This document shows, one piece after another, positions 52,201-59,637 of a stretch of 64,000 bases of DNA. The notes beneath the pieces were generated by a model. That model had not been told where the DNA came from and ran no database searches. It saw nothing but the letters and a program-made list of their open reading frames with translations. The stretch covers positions 1 through 64,000 of the forward strand of contig DATAZE010000060.1 of NCBI GenBank assembly GCA_036272195.1, in the 5' to 3' direction. The stretch comes from DASXHY01 sp036272195 (GTDB lineage Bacteria > Verrucomicrobiota > Verrucomicrobiia > Limisphaerales > DASXHY01). Position 1 is the first letter of the stretch. Each line of letters starts with the position of its first letter. The position numbers were made by a program, and so were the translations under genes.

Positions 52201-52494
52201 TTCGTAGTCGCGCGGGTGATATTCCTTCATGAACTGATAGCGATTGGCGCCGGTCCAGTTGAAGACGTAATCCGGGTAGCGTTCGAACAGGGGTTCGTTT
52301 TCGTTGACGGTGTTGGGAATGAACTCGGAGATGACCTGCGGATAGGTCCAACGCCATTGCGTATCCAGATGCGAATAGCCGATCTCGTAGAGGACTTTTT
52401 CTTTGGAGAGGTCCGGCGATTTGGGCGGCTCGCCGGCGATGAGATTCAGGCCCAAAAAACACGAGGTGATCGAGAGTGGGACGTTCAATTTCAT
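49240..52494 (-). CDS. GH38 alpha-mannosidase, secreted
   Basis: A 1084-residue enzyme hydrolysing terminal alpha-mannosides, predicted to act outside the cytoplasm after its signal peptide (residues about 1-20, LNLIAGEP). The zinc-binding and catalytic residues of the family are present: His42 and Asp44 in YSHLDTQWRWT, nucleophile Asp155 in YMIPDCFGFPAS, and His in GGQFHDLLPGTS (about residue 370). The C-terminal half (about 460-1084) is the usual set of beta-sandwich domains. It is the last gene of the PTS operon in transcription order, 110 bases after the HPr-EI-IIA stop, with a REP-like palindrome between. A GH125 alpha-mannosidase is encoded 10 kb away. Confidence 0.93.
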   Translation of the reverse strand: MKLNVPLSITSCFLGLNLIAGEPPKSPDLSKEKVLYEIGYSHLDTQWRWTYPQVISEFIPNTVNENEPLFERYPDYVFNWTGANRYQFMKEYHPRDYEKVRQWVAQGRWFPAGSSWEENDVNIPSSESLLRQILLGHEYFKKEFGTESSEYMIPDCFGFPASLPSVLAHCGLRGFSTQKLTWGSAVGIPFNVGVWQGPDGNSVIAALNAGSYNSEIKENAATSKTLNERLEKDGQTSGVFADFLYYGTGDRGGAPSQRSVRWLETSLHTDGPVHVFSGRADQMFNDITDAQKAKLPVYKGDLLLTEHSAGSLTSEAYMKRWNRKNELLADAAERASVAAWMLNAAPYPREKLRRAWELVLGGQFHDLLPGTSLPKAYEFTWNDEIIAMNCFAETLQNAVGGVARALDTRADGVPLVVYNPLSIAREDVAEAELEFPDSTTRLQVFDGEGKPVPTQLLSADNGKYHFCFLAKVPSVGFAVYSVQPTTALTLSSVPQASERSLYNARYHVRLNDAGDIASVVDNIAGKELLSAPARLAFQTENPREWPAWNMDWEDQSNAPRGYVDGPVTFRTIENGPVRAAIEVTRRAENSIFIQTISLAAGDAGNRIEIKTHIDWQGKACALKATFPLLVSNPLATYNWDLGKIQRGNNDPKKYEVPSHQWFDLTGTGGRYGVSILNDTKYGSDKPSDNLLRLTLLYTPGLENAREYREQQYQDWGKHDFVYGIYGHQGDWRKGKSDWQAARLGQPLFVFRTEPHAGKLGRSFSLLHLSSDDVAVRAIKMAEDGDQVVVRLQELDGAGSKTVELTGANGVAQAVELNGLEQPLGTVANSGETLALDFKPYQLRSLGLRLTAPAKLAPPISVPVKLPYNLDIFSFNDSKYDGGCDDGGTTIPAEMIGDTVVAEGVQFQIGPTENGKENAVSCQGQTVSLPQGKFNRIYLLAMAVHGDAETTFKVDGRPMPLRIEDWSGYIGQWDNRVFQGPVQALTYSVTNLLDRLDAGFIKRDSLAWFCSHRHQQDGNDEVYNYSYLFKYHFDVLNGAKTLTLPDNPHIRVVAVTMAHDENDATVAALPLYDDFTGRTALQLKR

Positions 52495-52505
52495 AGGGAC
52501 ATGAA

Positions 52506-52566
52506 AGTGGCATGGGCGTCGCGCCCGTAAGAACTGAAACGCACGGGCGAGACGCCCGTGCCACTA
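52506..52566. repeat. REP-like palindrome, copy 3 (short loop)
   Basis: AGTGGCATGGGCGTCGCGCC at the left pairs, with two mismatches, with the perfect right arm CACGGGCGAGACGCCCGTGC, then CACTA. The loop (TAAGAACTGAAACG) resembles that of copy 4 (AGAATCGAAACA) and differs from copies 1 and 2. It lies between the HPr-EI-IIA and GH38 genes, 12 bases from the GH38 start. Confidence 0.85.
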
Positions 52567-52603
52567 AGGCCAGGAAGAAATTGGGGTCCGGTTGCGCGGT
52601 GTC

Positions 52604-55117
52604 TCAGCATCCTATTTTGGATTTAAGAAACGCGCAAAGCCGCTCGGGATTCTGTTCTTTTTCGATGCTTTCGCGGAAGCTTTCGTGCGTAACCTGGCGC
52701 GCCAGCGCGGAAATAATTTTCATGTGCTCGGTCGCGCTGTCACTTTCGTGGATGACCATGAGAATGACCACGCGAACGGGTTTGTCATCGAGCGAATTCC
52801 AGGGGACGGGTTCGGCAAATTTGAGCACCACCACGGAGTTGGCGTTGACCGCGCTGCTCTTGCAGTGCGGGATGGCAAAGCCGTGGCCGAACCCGGTGGA
52901 ATAATTGGCTTCACGTTTCCAAATCGCCTCTTCCACGGCGCGCGGTTGCTCGGTGCGCCCGTGGATATAAAGCAAATCCACGCCGCGCTTAATGGCTTCC
53001 TCCTTGGTGGTGGCATCGGCATTGATGACGACCATCTCCGGAGCGAGCAGCGGCAACGAATGCTGCGCGGAAAATTTATCGAGCAGCACGCCGACTTCAT
53101 CGGCGGTGGCGCACTTCAGCGCAGCGGCAAACAACTGCTGGCAGTCGGGCAGGTCGAGCCGGGATAATTCCGCCTTGAGACCTGCGATCGCCGGCGCGGA
53201 CACGCTGATTTCGTTCAAGCCGAGGCCGGCCAGCAGGGGCAGGTAACGTATTTGACCGCCCATTTCACCACAGAGGCCGATCCATTTCTTGTTGGCGCGG
53301 GCGGCATCGACGATTTGCTTGAGCAACCGCAGGAACGCAGGCTGGAGCGGATTGTAAAGCGAGGCGATGCGCGAATCGGCGCGGTCCACAGCCATGAAGT
53401 ACTGCAACAGGTCGTTGGAGCCGATGCTGAAGAAATCGACTTCCCGGCAGAACTCTTCCAACGCAAACGCGGCCGAAGGCACTTCGATCATCGCGCCGAT
53501 TTGCATCTTTTTATCAAAAGGTTTGGATTCAGCGATGCAAAGGGCCTGTTCCTCGGCGATTATTTTTTTAGCCCACCGGATTTCCTCAAGCCGCGAAATC
53601 ATCGGGATCATGATGCGGAGCGGCCCGTGGGCGGAGGCACGAACAAGGGCCCGCACCTGTATCCGGAAGAGGGATTCGAACTGCGGATAAATCCGCACCG
53701 CGCGATAGCCGAGAAATGGATTTTGTTCGGCAGCCAGGTTTAAATAACTCAGGGCCTTGTCGCCGCCGACATCCATGGTGCGGATAATCACCTGCCGGCC
53801 ATTGGCGGCTTCAATCACACGATTATAAATCTCGTGCTGTTCGGCTTCGTCCGGCGCCGAAGCGCGGTCGAGGAAAAGCATTTCCGTGCGGAACAAGCCA
53901 ATGCCTTCCGCGCCGGCGGTGAAAGCACGGTCGGCCTCTTCGAAAGTGGCGATATTGGCAGCGATCTCAATGGCATGACCGTCACGCGTGGTTGCGAGTT
54001 TGCCGCCGAAGTTCCGAAGGACAGCCTGCCGCCCATCCAGGCGCTGATGTTCCATCGTGTAATAACGGCGCGCGGTATCGGTGAGATTGGTTACCAGGAC
54101 GCCGATGTCCGCATCCACGACGGCCTGGGCTTTTTCGGCGAGGCCTTCGATATTTTCGACGCCCACCAGCGTGGGCACGCCGAAAGAGCGCGCGAGGATG
54201 ACGGTATGAGACGTTGTCCCGGCTTCAGCGAGGACCAGTCCCTTGAGAAGGCGGCAGTCCAGAAAGAGGAATTGGCAGGGCGTGAGGGAATCAGCCACGA
54301 CGATGGAATCTTCCGTCAACGTCAGGCTGCGGGTGGCGGTTTCGTTGCCATAAACGCGCTGCAACAACTGGGCGCAAACGTCCTGGATATCCAGCACCCG
54401 TTCGTGCAGCAACGGGTTCTCGCTGTCGGAAAAAACTTTCGTAAAACGCGCTTCCGCGTCGGCAATGGCGCCCGCGGCGGTGCGGTGGCGGGCGGCGATT
54501 GCGTCCAGCAGGCAGGCGCGAAATTCTTCGTCGCGAGCGAGCGAACGGTGCGCCACAAGCAGGTCGCTTTCGATTCCTTTTCCGGCAGCGCTGGCGCGCC
54601 GGCCGTACCAGGCAATCAATTCATCGAGCGCATCATTCACGCGCCGTTGTTCGGCCAGGGTGTCGACGACATCATCCATCGGCAAGCCATCGGGAACATT
54701 GAAGCCGCCCGCGCGGACGATTTGCCCCTGCGCGATTCCGGGAACGACCGCAGTGCCGCGGCGGAAAACCGCGCCGCTTTTTTCCAGGCAACGCGGCAGT
54801 TCGAGTTCGCCTTCGGAGGCGGTAAACGTGGGCAACTCGGTTTCCTGGCGGGGCAGGGTGTTGCGGATGAAAGCACCGAGCGCGGCAATGGCGCGTTCCT
54901 CGTCCAGGCCGCTGACTTTCAAGAGGCAGGGATCACTGAACCGGATGTCCGCGCCGACGATGGATAAAATACTTTTGGCGTTGGCGGAGCGGCCGGTGCG
55001 CTGGTTGAGCAACACAACGTCCGCGGTAAACGTACGGGCCACCTCTTCCAGAGCGCTCGCGGGGCGGGCGTGAACGCCATTCGGCAACGGACAGGAAAAG
55101 GAGAAATCGAGCGGCAT
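52604..55117 (-). CDS. PTS multiphosphoryl transfer protein (HPr-EI-EIIA fusion)
   Basis: An 837-residue cytoplasmic protein combining three PTS components in the order HPr, EI, EIIA(Fru), as in E. coli FryA. Phosphorylation sites are His16 in NGVHARPASAL (HPr), His304 in EAGTTSHTVILARS (EI) and His751 in GFAIPHCKS (IIA). The EI catalytic core is intact (GIGLFRTEMLFLDR, MIPMISRLEE, FSIGSNDLLQYFMAVDRADS, LCGEMGG). It takes phosphate from PEP and hands it to the neighbouring EIIB. The ATG at 55117, five bases past the EIIB stop, was preferred to a TTG at 55135. EIIC, EIIB and this gene form one operon that needs no other PTS protein from elsewhere. Confidence 0.95.
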   Translation of the reverse strand: MPLDFSFSCPLPNGVHARPASALEEVARTFTADVVLLNQRTGRSANAKSILSIVGADIRFSDPCLLKVSGLDEERAIAALGAFIRNTLPRQETELPTFTASEGELELPRCLEKSGAVFRRGTAVVPGIAQGQIVRAGGFNVPDGLPMDDVVDTLAEQRRVNDALDELIAWYGRRASAAGKGIESDLLVAHRSLARDEEFRACLLDAIAARHRTAAGAIADAEARFTKVFSDSENPLLHERVLDIQDVCAQLLQRVYGNETATRSLTLTEDSIVVADSLTPCQFLFLDCRLLKGLVLAEAGTTSHTVILARSFGVPTLVGVENIEGLAEKAQAVVDADIGVLVTNLTDTARRYYTMEHQRLDGRQAVLRNFGGKLATTRDGHAIEIAANIATFEEADRAFTAGAEGIGLFRTEMLFLDRASAPDEAEQHEIYNRVIEAANGRQVIIRTMDVGGDKALSYLNLAAEQNPFLGYRAVRIYPQFESLFRIQVRALVRASAHGPLRIMIPMISRLEEIRWAKKIIAEEQALCIAESKPFDKKMQIGAMIEVPSAAFALEEFCREVDFFSIGSNDLLQYFMAVDRADSRIASLYNPLQPAFLRLLKQIVDAARANKKWIGLCGEMGGQIRYLPLLAGLGLNEISVSAPAIAGLKAELSRLDLPDCQQLFAAALKCATADEVGVLLDKFSAQHSLPLLAPEMVVINADATTKEEAIKRGVDLLYIHGRTEQPRAVEEAIWKREANYSTGFGHGFAIPHCKSSAVNANSVVVLKFAEPVPWNSLDDKPVRVVILMVIHESDSATEHMKIISALARQVTHESFRESIEKEQNPERLCAFLKSKIGC

Positions 55118-55121
55118 GAAA

Positions 55122-55415
55122 TCAGATCTGGGCAAATATCGCTTCCGGGTTCTTCATCGCGGCCTGGACCGGGACTTTGATTTTTCGGATGCGATCGAAA
55201 CGTTCGGGTTCTTCAATGGCGATGTCCACGGCCATAATGGCGACGGCCGCGCCGTTGATTTCACTTTCGGTCAATTTATTTTCGATGCCCATGGCGCCCT
55301 GGGTTTCGACTTTGATGGAGTGGCCAAGTTTGCGGGCCGTTTTTTCCAATTGCTCGGCGGCCATATAAGTGTGGGCGATGCCCGTGGGGCACGCGGTAAC
55401 AGCGACAATTTTCAT
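55122..55415 (-). CDS. PTS fructose-family EIIB component
   Basis: A 97-residue cytoplasmic protein, the normal size of a stand-alone fructose-type EIIB. The phosphorylated Cys9 lies in VTACPTGIAHTYMAAEQLE, and VETQGAMGIENKLTESEI and AIMAVDIAIEEPERF are family signatures. AAGGAG stands eight bases before the ATG, and its first four bases overlap the EIIC stop (55412-55415). It passes phosphate from EIIA to the incoming sugar at EIIC. Confidence 0.96.
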   Translation of the reverse strand: MKIVAVTACPTGIAHTYMAAEQLEKTARKLGHSIKVETQGAMGIENKLTESEINGAAVAIMAVDIAIEEPERFDRIRKIKVPVQAAMKNPEAIFAQI

Positions 55416-56494
55416 GATTTTGCTCCTTCGACAGGAGTAGACTTCTCCGTGAATTTTTTGACTGTATTGATGGCCGCAGCCGTCGTCAATGCTCCGGCTA
55501 TGATGGCCACTACAAACATAATCCGGTGATCGACAACCGGCAACACGATGGGACCGCCGTGCGGCGCGTGGTCGCCCACTCCGCCGAGCATGGCGATGGT
55601 CGAGGCGACCATCGAACCGAGCATAATGGAGGGAATGACGCGGAACGGATCACCGGCGGCAAAGGGAATCGCGCCTTCAGTAATGCCGATCAATCCCATG
55701 CCGAGGGCGGCGAGGCCGGATTCGCGTTGTTCTTCGGTCCAGCGTTTGCGGCTCAACAAAGTGGCGAGGCCTAGGCCAAGCGGCGGGGTGCAAATGGCGG
55801 CGGCGCACGCGCCCATGATGGTGTAATTGCTTTGCTGAATCATCGCCGCTCCGAAAAAGAAGGCGGCTTTATTGACTGGGCCGCCCATGTCGAACGCAAT
55901 CATTGCTCCCAGCACCATGGCCAGAAAAACTTGCGAACCGCTTTGGAGATTTTCCAGCACGTGGCCCATGTCCACCATGATGGTCGCGATGGGCACATTG
56001 AGCGCGAGCATTAACAGCCCGGCGGCCAGCGCCGACAAAATGGGAATGATAATAATCGGCATTACCGGCTTGAAGATTTTCGGCATCGGCAATTTTTTGA
56101 GAAGATTGACTACGTGACCCGCGATCAGGCCGATGATGAGAGCGCCGAGGAAACCTGCGCTGGCGCTTTTGCCATCGACCGTTTGGGGCAACGCGGCGAT
56201 AAATCCGCCAACAAATCCCGGCACCAATCCGGGTTTACCGGCCATGCCGTAAGAGATGAACCCAGCCAGTACCGCGGGAAACAGTTCGAATGCTTTTACT
56301 CCAATGGTGAACACGTTTTGAACAAACGTGGGGCACTGGCTGATGTCCGGCGCGCCGTGCGCATCCACATGATGGAATTGAAAAGCATATGCCAGCGACA
56401 GCGCGATGAGAATTCCGCCGCAGGCAATGAAAGGAATGACATAGGAGACTCCGGTCAGGAGATATTGCTTATGCTTTTGGAGCAGTTCTTTCAT
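55412..56494 (-). CDS. PTS fructose-family EIIC component
   Basis: An inner-membrane permease of 360 residues with about nine to ten helices. It starts MKELLQKHKQYLLTGVSYVI, as stand-alone fructose EIIC proteins do. Family landmarks are AGKPGLVPGFVGGFIA near 95, IAFDMGGPVNKAAFFFG near 210 and the substrate-site GITEGAIPFAAGDPFRVIPS near 285. The GTG at 56512 is possible but has no ribosome-binding site. It is first in the operon EIIC-EIIB-(HPr-EI-IIA)-GH38. With GH38 and GH125 nearby, mannose rather than fructose could be the sugar; that is inference. Confidence 0.94.
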   Translation of the reverse strand: MKELLQKHKQYLLTGVSYVIPFIACGGILIALSLAYAFQFHHVDAHGAPDISQCPTFVQNVFTIGVKAFELFPAVLAGFISYGMAGKPGLVPGFVGGFIAALPQTVDGKSASAGFLGALIIGLIAGHVVNLLKKLPMPKIFKPVMPIIIIPILSALAAGLLMLALNVPIATIMVDMGHVLENLQSGSQVFLAMVLGAMIAFDMGGPVNKAAFFFGAAMIQQSNYTIMGACAAAICTPPLGLGLATLLSRKRWTEEQRESGLAALGMGLIGITEGAIPFAAGDPFRVIPSIMLGSMVASTIAMLGGVGDHAPHGGPIVLPVVDHRIMFVVAIIAGALTTAAAINTVKKFTEKSTPVEGAKS

Positions 56495-56593
56495 GCGGTT
56501 GGGCTGTGGCACCGGTAGCCAGATTATTCATAGGAACCCGTTCGACCAGATTAATTCATGGGGTCAAGACCGTAGAACGGGAATAATGTGCCA

Positions 56594-56612
56594 TTTATGG
56601 TATATTTGTAAC
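56594..56612 (-). promoter_or_regulatory. Candidate regulator site GTTACAAATATACCATAAA before the PTS operon
   Basis: On the minus strand this 19-base sequence stands about 100 bases upstream of the EIIC start. It matches, in 17 of 19 positions (all but two central ones), the site upstream of the GH125 gene at 62741. Chance is unlikely for such a match between two genes of related function, but the regulator is not proven. Confidence 0.6.
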
Positions 56613-56689
56613 CGAAGGTTCCCTCAACGAGAAGTTTTTCTTCGCGGATTTTTGGAGCTTTTTCTCGCGCATTTTTGAGAAACCCTGCC

Positions 56690-56746
56690 GGTTACAATTC
56701 TCCTGTGGTGGTTACAAATTGACAATCCGAGGCGCTTCGATATTTT
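56690..56746 (+). promoter_or_regulatory. Promoter of the transporter/kinase operon with two GGTTACAA direct repeats
   Basis: TTGACA (56719-56724) and TATTTT (56741-56746) are separated by 16 bases, a good sigma-70 promoter. Immediately upstream, GGTTACAATT (from 56690) and GGTTACAAATT (from 56710) form a direct repeat with a 20-base period, two helical turns. The second reaches the -35 box. That is the layout of an AraC-family activator site. The genes downstream start at 56910. Confidence 0.65.
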
Positions 56747-56909
56747 TCACACAATTTCCCGCGCGAGCTTGAAATTCGAAGCGGCGGCTTGTAAAACGGG
56801 ACTGCGGAATGACATTTGGCACCTCCAACAGGCTGTTCGTGGACGGCCGGAACAAGAAACGCCGCGAATTTTTTCTACCATAACACAAACCGGAAAACAT
56901 CCCTGAACT

Positions 56910-58415
56910 ATGGCAAGCATGACTACCGCGCCGGCCACCGGCACTTCTCAATCCACTGACGGTCAGAATTATCGCGGACCGTTCGCCATCATGACCACCC
57001 TGTTTTTCCTGTGGGGATTCATGACGGTGTTCAACGACATCCTGATTCCAAAGTTCAGAGAGGCGTTCACGCTGGATTATTTCCACGCGATGCTAGTTCA
57101 GTTCGCTTTTTTCGGCGCTTATTTTGTCGCGTCACTGTTGTATTTCATCATTTCTGCGACCACCGGGGATCCGATTGCGCGGATTGGCTATAAGAACGGT
57201 GTGATCATCGGCTTGTTGATTTCGGCATTTGGCGCGGGCCTCTTTTGGCCGGCGGCAAACCTGGCTTCGCACTCAGCAAACGGAAGTCTTTCTGCGTATT
57301 GGGTATTCCTCGGCGGGTTGTTTGTGGTCGGCATGGGATTCGCCATGCTGCAAATTGCCGCGAATCCGTATGTGACCATTCTGGGACCGGAGCGCACCGC
57401 TTCGAGCCGATTGAACCTGGCGCAGGCTTTTAACTCGCTGGGAACGACCATCGGGCCGCTCATCGGAGGCTGGCTGATTTTTCAATATTTCGCCAAGACC
57501 GGTGCGCACGGCGCCGAGTCCGCCAAGATTCCCTACATGATCTTCTGCACCGTTTTCGTCATCATGGCCGGAGTTTTCTGGGTCATCCATCTGCCACACG
57601 TAGGTGAGGGCAAGGCTGAACAGGGTATCGGAGCGCTCAAATACCCGCACGTGGTGCTCGGCGTGCTGGCCATCCTGATGTATGTCGGCGGCGAAGTTTC
57701 GGTGGGCAGCGCCATCATCAATTTCCTCGGCCAGCCGGACATCGCCGGCATGACGGCGCTCGAGGCGAGCAAGTATGTATCGCTGTTCTGGGGCGGCATG
57801 TTGATTGGCCGTTTCATGGGCGCAGTCGAACTGAGCGAGATGAAGAAGGCGAAGAAACAGGTTGTGCTTATCGCGATTCCCATCCTCGGTTTCCTGTTGT
57901 TCTGGATCCTGCGCAGTTGGGATTCGGACCAAAAACATTTCGATTTCGTGGCCGGCTGGGCGATTGTGAGAAATTATCTGCCGATGCTCGCCTTTTGCTG
58001 GCTGTTGTTCCAGTTCGGCAAGGCGATGCCGGGCCGGACGTTGTTTATTTTTTCGGCGACGATTGTGGCGCTGTTGATCGCGGCGGTCCTGGTAGGCGGC
58101 AAAGTGGCAATGTGGTGTGTGGTTGGCGTCGGGCTTTTCACCTCGATTGGCTGGCCAAACATTTTCTCGCTGGCGCTGGATAAGATGGGCGTGCTGAAAG
58201 GGCAGGTATCATCGCTGCTGGTCATGGCTGTCGTCGGCGGCGCGCTGTTGCCTCCGCTCCAGGGCAAGATTGCGGATGTCCTTATCGCAAACGGCAACGC
58301 GCACGGCTTGCAAATGTCGTTCATCGTGCCGATGATCGCTTACGCGTACGTGGCTTTTTACGGTTTGGTCGGCCACAAAATCGGACGCAATCGCGAGGTT
58401 CCGGTTCCAGCCTAA
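56910..58415 (+). CDS. FucP/GluP-type MFS sugar:H+ symporter
   Basis: A 501-residue inner-membrane transporter with 12 helices. The N-terminus GPFAIMTTLFFLWGFMTVFN followed by DILIPKFREAF is the signature of the fucose/galactose/glucose permease family, and FAMLQIAANPYVTILGPERT near residue 150 is another family mark. The second half has GWPNIFSLALDKMG near 415. It imports a hexose or fucose with protons. The next gene, a ROK kinase, lies 16 bases downstream, so transport and phosphorylation are coupled in one operon. Its promoter lies at 56719-56746. Confidence 0.93.
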   Translation: MASMTTAPATGTSQSTDGQNYRGPFAIMTTLFFLWGFMTVFNDILIPKFREAFTLDYFHAMLVQFAFFGAYFVASLLYFIISATTGDPIARIGYKNGVIIGLLISAFGAGLFWPAANLASHSANGSLSAYWVFLGGLFVVGMGFAMLQIAANPYVTILGPERTASSRLNLAQAFNSLGTTIGPLIGGWLIFQYFAKTGAHGAESAKIPYMIFCTVFVIMAGVFWVIHLPHVGEGKAEQGIGALKYPHVVLGVLAILMYVGGEVSVGSAIINFLGQPDIAGMTALEASKYVSLFWGGMLIGRFMGAVELSEMKKAKKQVVLIAIPILGFLLFWILRSWDSDQKHFDFVAGWAIVRNYLPMLAFCWLLFQFGKAMPGRTLFIFSATIVALLIAAVLVGGKVAMWCVVGVGLFTSIGWPNIFSLALDKMGVLKGQVSSLLVMAVVGGALLPPLQGKIADVLIANGNAHGLQMSFIVPMIAYAYVAFYGLVGHKIGRNREVPVPA

Positions 58416-58431
58416 TTAGGATTCGCCACCG

Positions 58432-59574
58432 ATGTCCGCATACGACCAGGACCCGCGAATCGTGATGACGCTCGATGCGGGGGGAACGAGTTTTCGTTTC
58501 TCCGCCATGCAGGGCAATAAACCGGTCACGCCGACCTTCACGACGCCTTCGAACGCAGACGACCTCGACCGTTGTCTGCAAAACATCGTTGAGGGTTTCA
58601 CGGTGACGAAACAGAAATGCCCGGCGCAACCCGCGGCGATCAGCTTTGCGTTTCCCGGGCCGGCGGATTATCCGAACGGCATCATCGGTGATCTGCCGAA
58701 CCTGCCGGCTTTTCGCGGCGGCATTGCCCTGGGACCGATGCTGGAAGAGGAATTTCGGATTCCTGTTTTTCTGAATAACGACGGCGACCTGTTTGCCTAT
58801 GGCGAGGCCATCGCCGGGTTTTTGCCTTACGTGAATAGCGAGCTGGAAAAAGCCTGCAGTCCGAAGCGTTACAAAAATCTTTTGGGCATCACGATCGGAA
58901 CCGGTTTTGGCGGCGGCATTGTGCGGGACAGCGAACTGTTTGTCGGTGACAACTCGATCGCTGGTGAAGTGTGGCTGCTGCGGCACAAACTCGCGCCCAC
59001 GATGAACGCGGAAGAAGGCATCAGCATTCGCGCGGTGCGGCGGACCTATGCCGAGCGCGCGGGCGTTCCTTTTGAACAATCGCCCGAACCGAAAGTGATT
59101 GCTGAAATCGGCCTCGGCAACCAACCCGGCAACCGTCCGGCGGCGGTTGAAGCGTTCCGACGGCTTGGTGAAGTGGTCGGCGATGCGCTGGGAAATTCAT
59201 TAACCCTGATTGATGGGCTGGCGGTCATCGGCGGCGGCTTGTCGAGCGCGTGGCCGTTGTTTTTGGCAGACACGGTGGCTGAATTAAACGGCCCTTACGT
59301 GGGGCCGGGTGGAAATTCGTTTCCGCGGCTTGCTTCGAAAGGATTCAACCTCCAGGAGCCGGCGGAGATGGAAAAATTTCTTAAAGGCGAAACGCGGGAA
59401 ATCAAAGTTCCGCGCAGCAAACGCACGGTGAAATATGATCCGTTGCGCCGCGTGGGAATCGGTATTTCGCGCCTGGGCACCAGCCAGGCGATTGCTGTGG
59501 GCGCTTATGCGTTTGCGCTGCGGCGGCTGGATGATTCGGAGCGCGGAGCATCGCTCCGCACGAACCGCCCGTAA
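58432..59574 (+). CDS. ROK family sugar kinase
   Basis: A 380-residue cytoplasmic protein. The phosphate-binding motif DAGGTSFRFSAM lies near residue 15, FAFPGPADYPNG near 73, the sugar-site FLNNDGDLFAYGEA near 117 and the catalytic-domain glycine motif ITIGTGFGGGIV near 150. The zinc-binding Cys cluster (CxCGxxGC) of typical ROK proteins is absent; GEVWLLRHKLAPTMNAEEG stands there instead. That suggests an atypical subgroup. As the partner of the FucP-type transporter it probably phosphorylates glucose, mannose or fructose after import. The C-terminal tail runs into a palindromic repeat, so the last dozen residues may not be functional. Confidence 0.85.
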   Translation: MSAYDQDPRIVMTLDAGGTSFRFSAMQGNKPVTPTFTTPSNADDLDRCLQNIVEGFTVTKQKCPAQPAAISFAFPGPADYPNGIIGDLPNLPAFRGGIALGPMLEEEFRIPVFLNNDGDLFAYGEAIAGFLPYVNSELEKACSPKRYKNLLGITIGTGFGGGIVRDSELFVGDNSIAGEVWLLRHKLAPTMNAEEGISIRAVRRTYAERAGVPFEQSPEPKVIAEIGLGNQPGNRPAAVEAFRRLGEVVGDALGNSLTLIDGLAVIGGGLSSAWPLFLADTVAELNGPYVGPGGNSFPRLASKGFNLQEPAEMEKFLKGETREIKVPRSKRTVKYDPLRRVGIGISRLGTSQAIAVGAYAFALRRLDDSERGASLRTNRP

Positions 59575-59596
59575 AGCTCGCAGAGCAATGCTCTGC
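59543..59596. repeat. Two related hairpins overlapping the ROK stop codon
   Basis: GCGGAGC-ATC-GCTCCGC at 59543-59559 and GCAGAGC-AAT-GCTCTGC at 59580-59596 are perfect 7-bp stems separated by 20 bases, and the two are similar to each other. The kinase stop (59572-59574) lies between them. They may be an interspersed repeat and could also act as a weak terminator between convergent genes. Confidence 0.65.
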
Positions 59597-59637
59597 GCTC
59601 CCCATTTCCAACCGTGTCGTTCGTATAGTGAGATGCT

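Noticed and set aside
53834..54967. A 377-codon plus-strand frame opposite the PTS HPr-EI-IIA gene
   Set aside because: It lies wholly within the antisense of a conserved PTS enzyme and shows no family motif.
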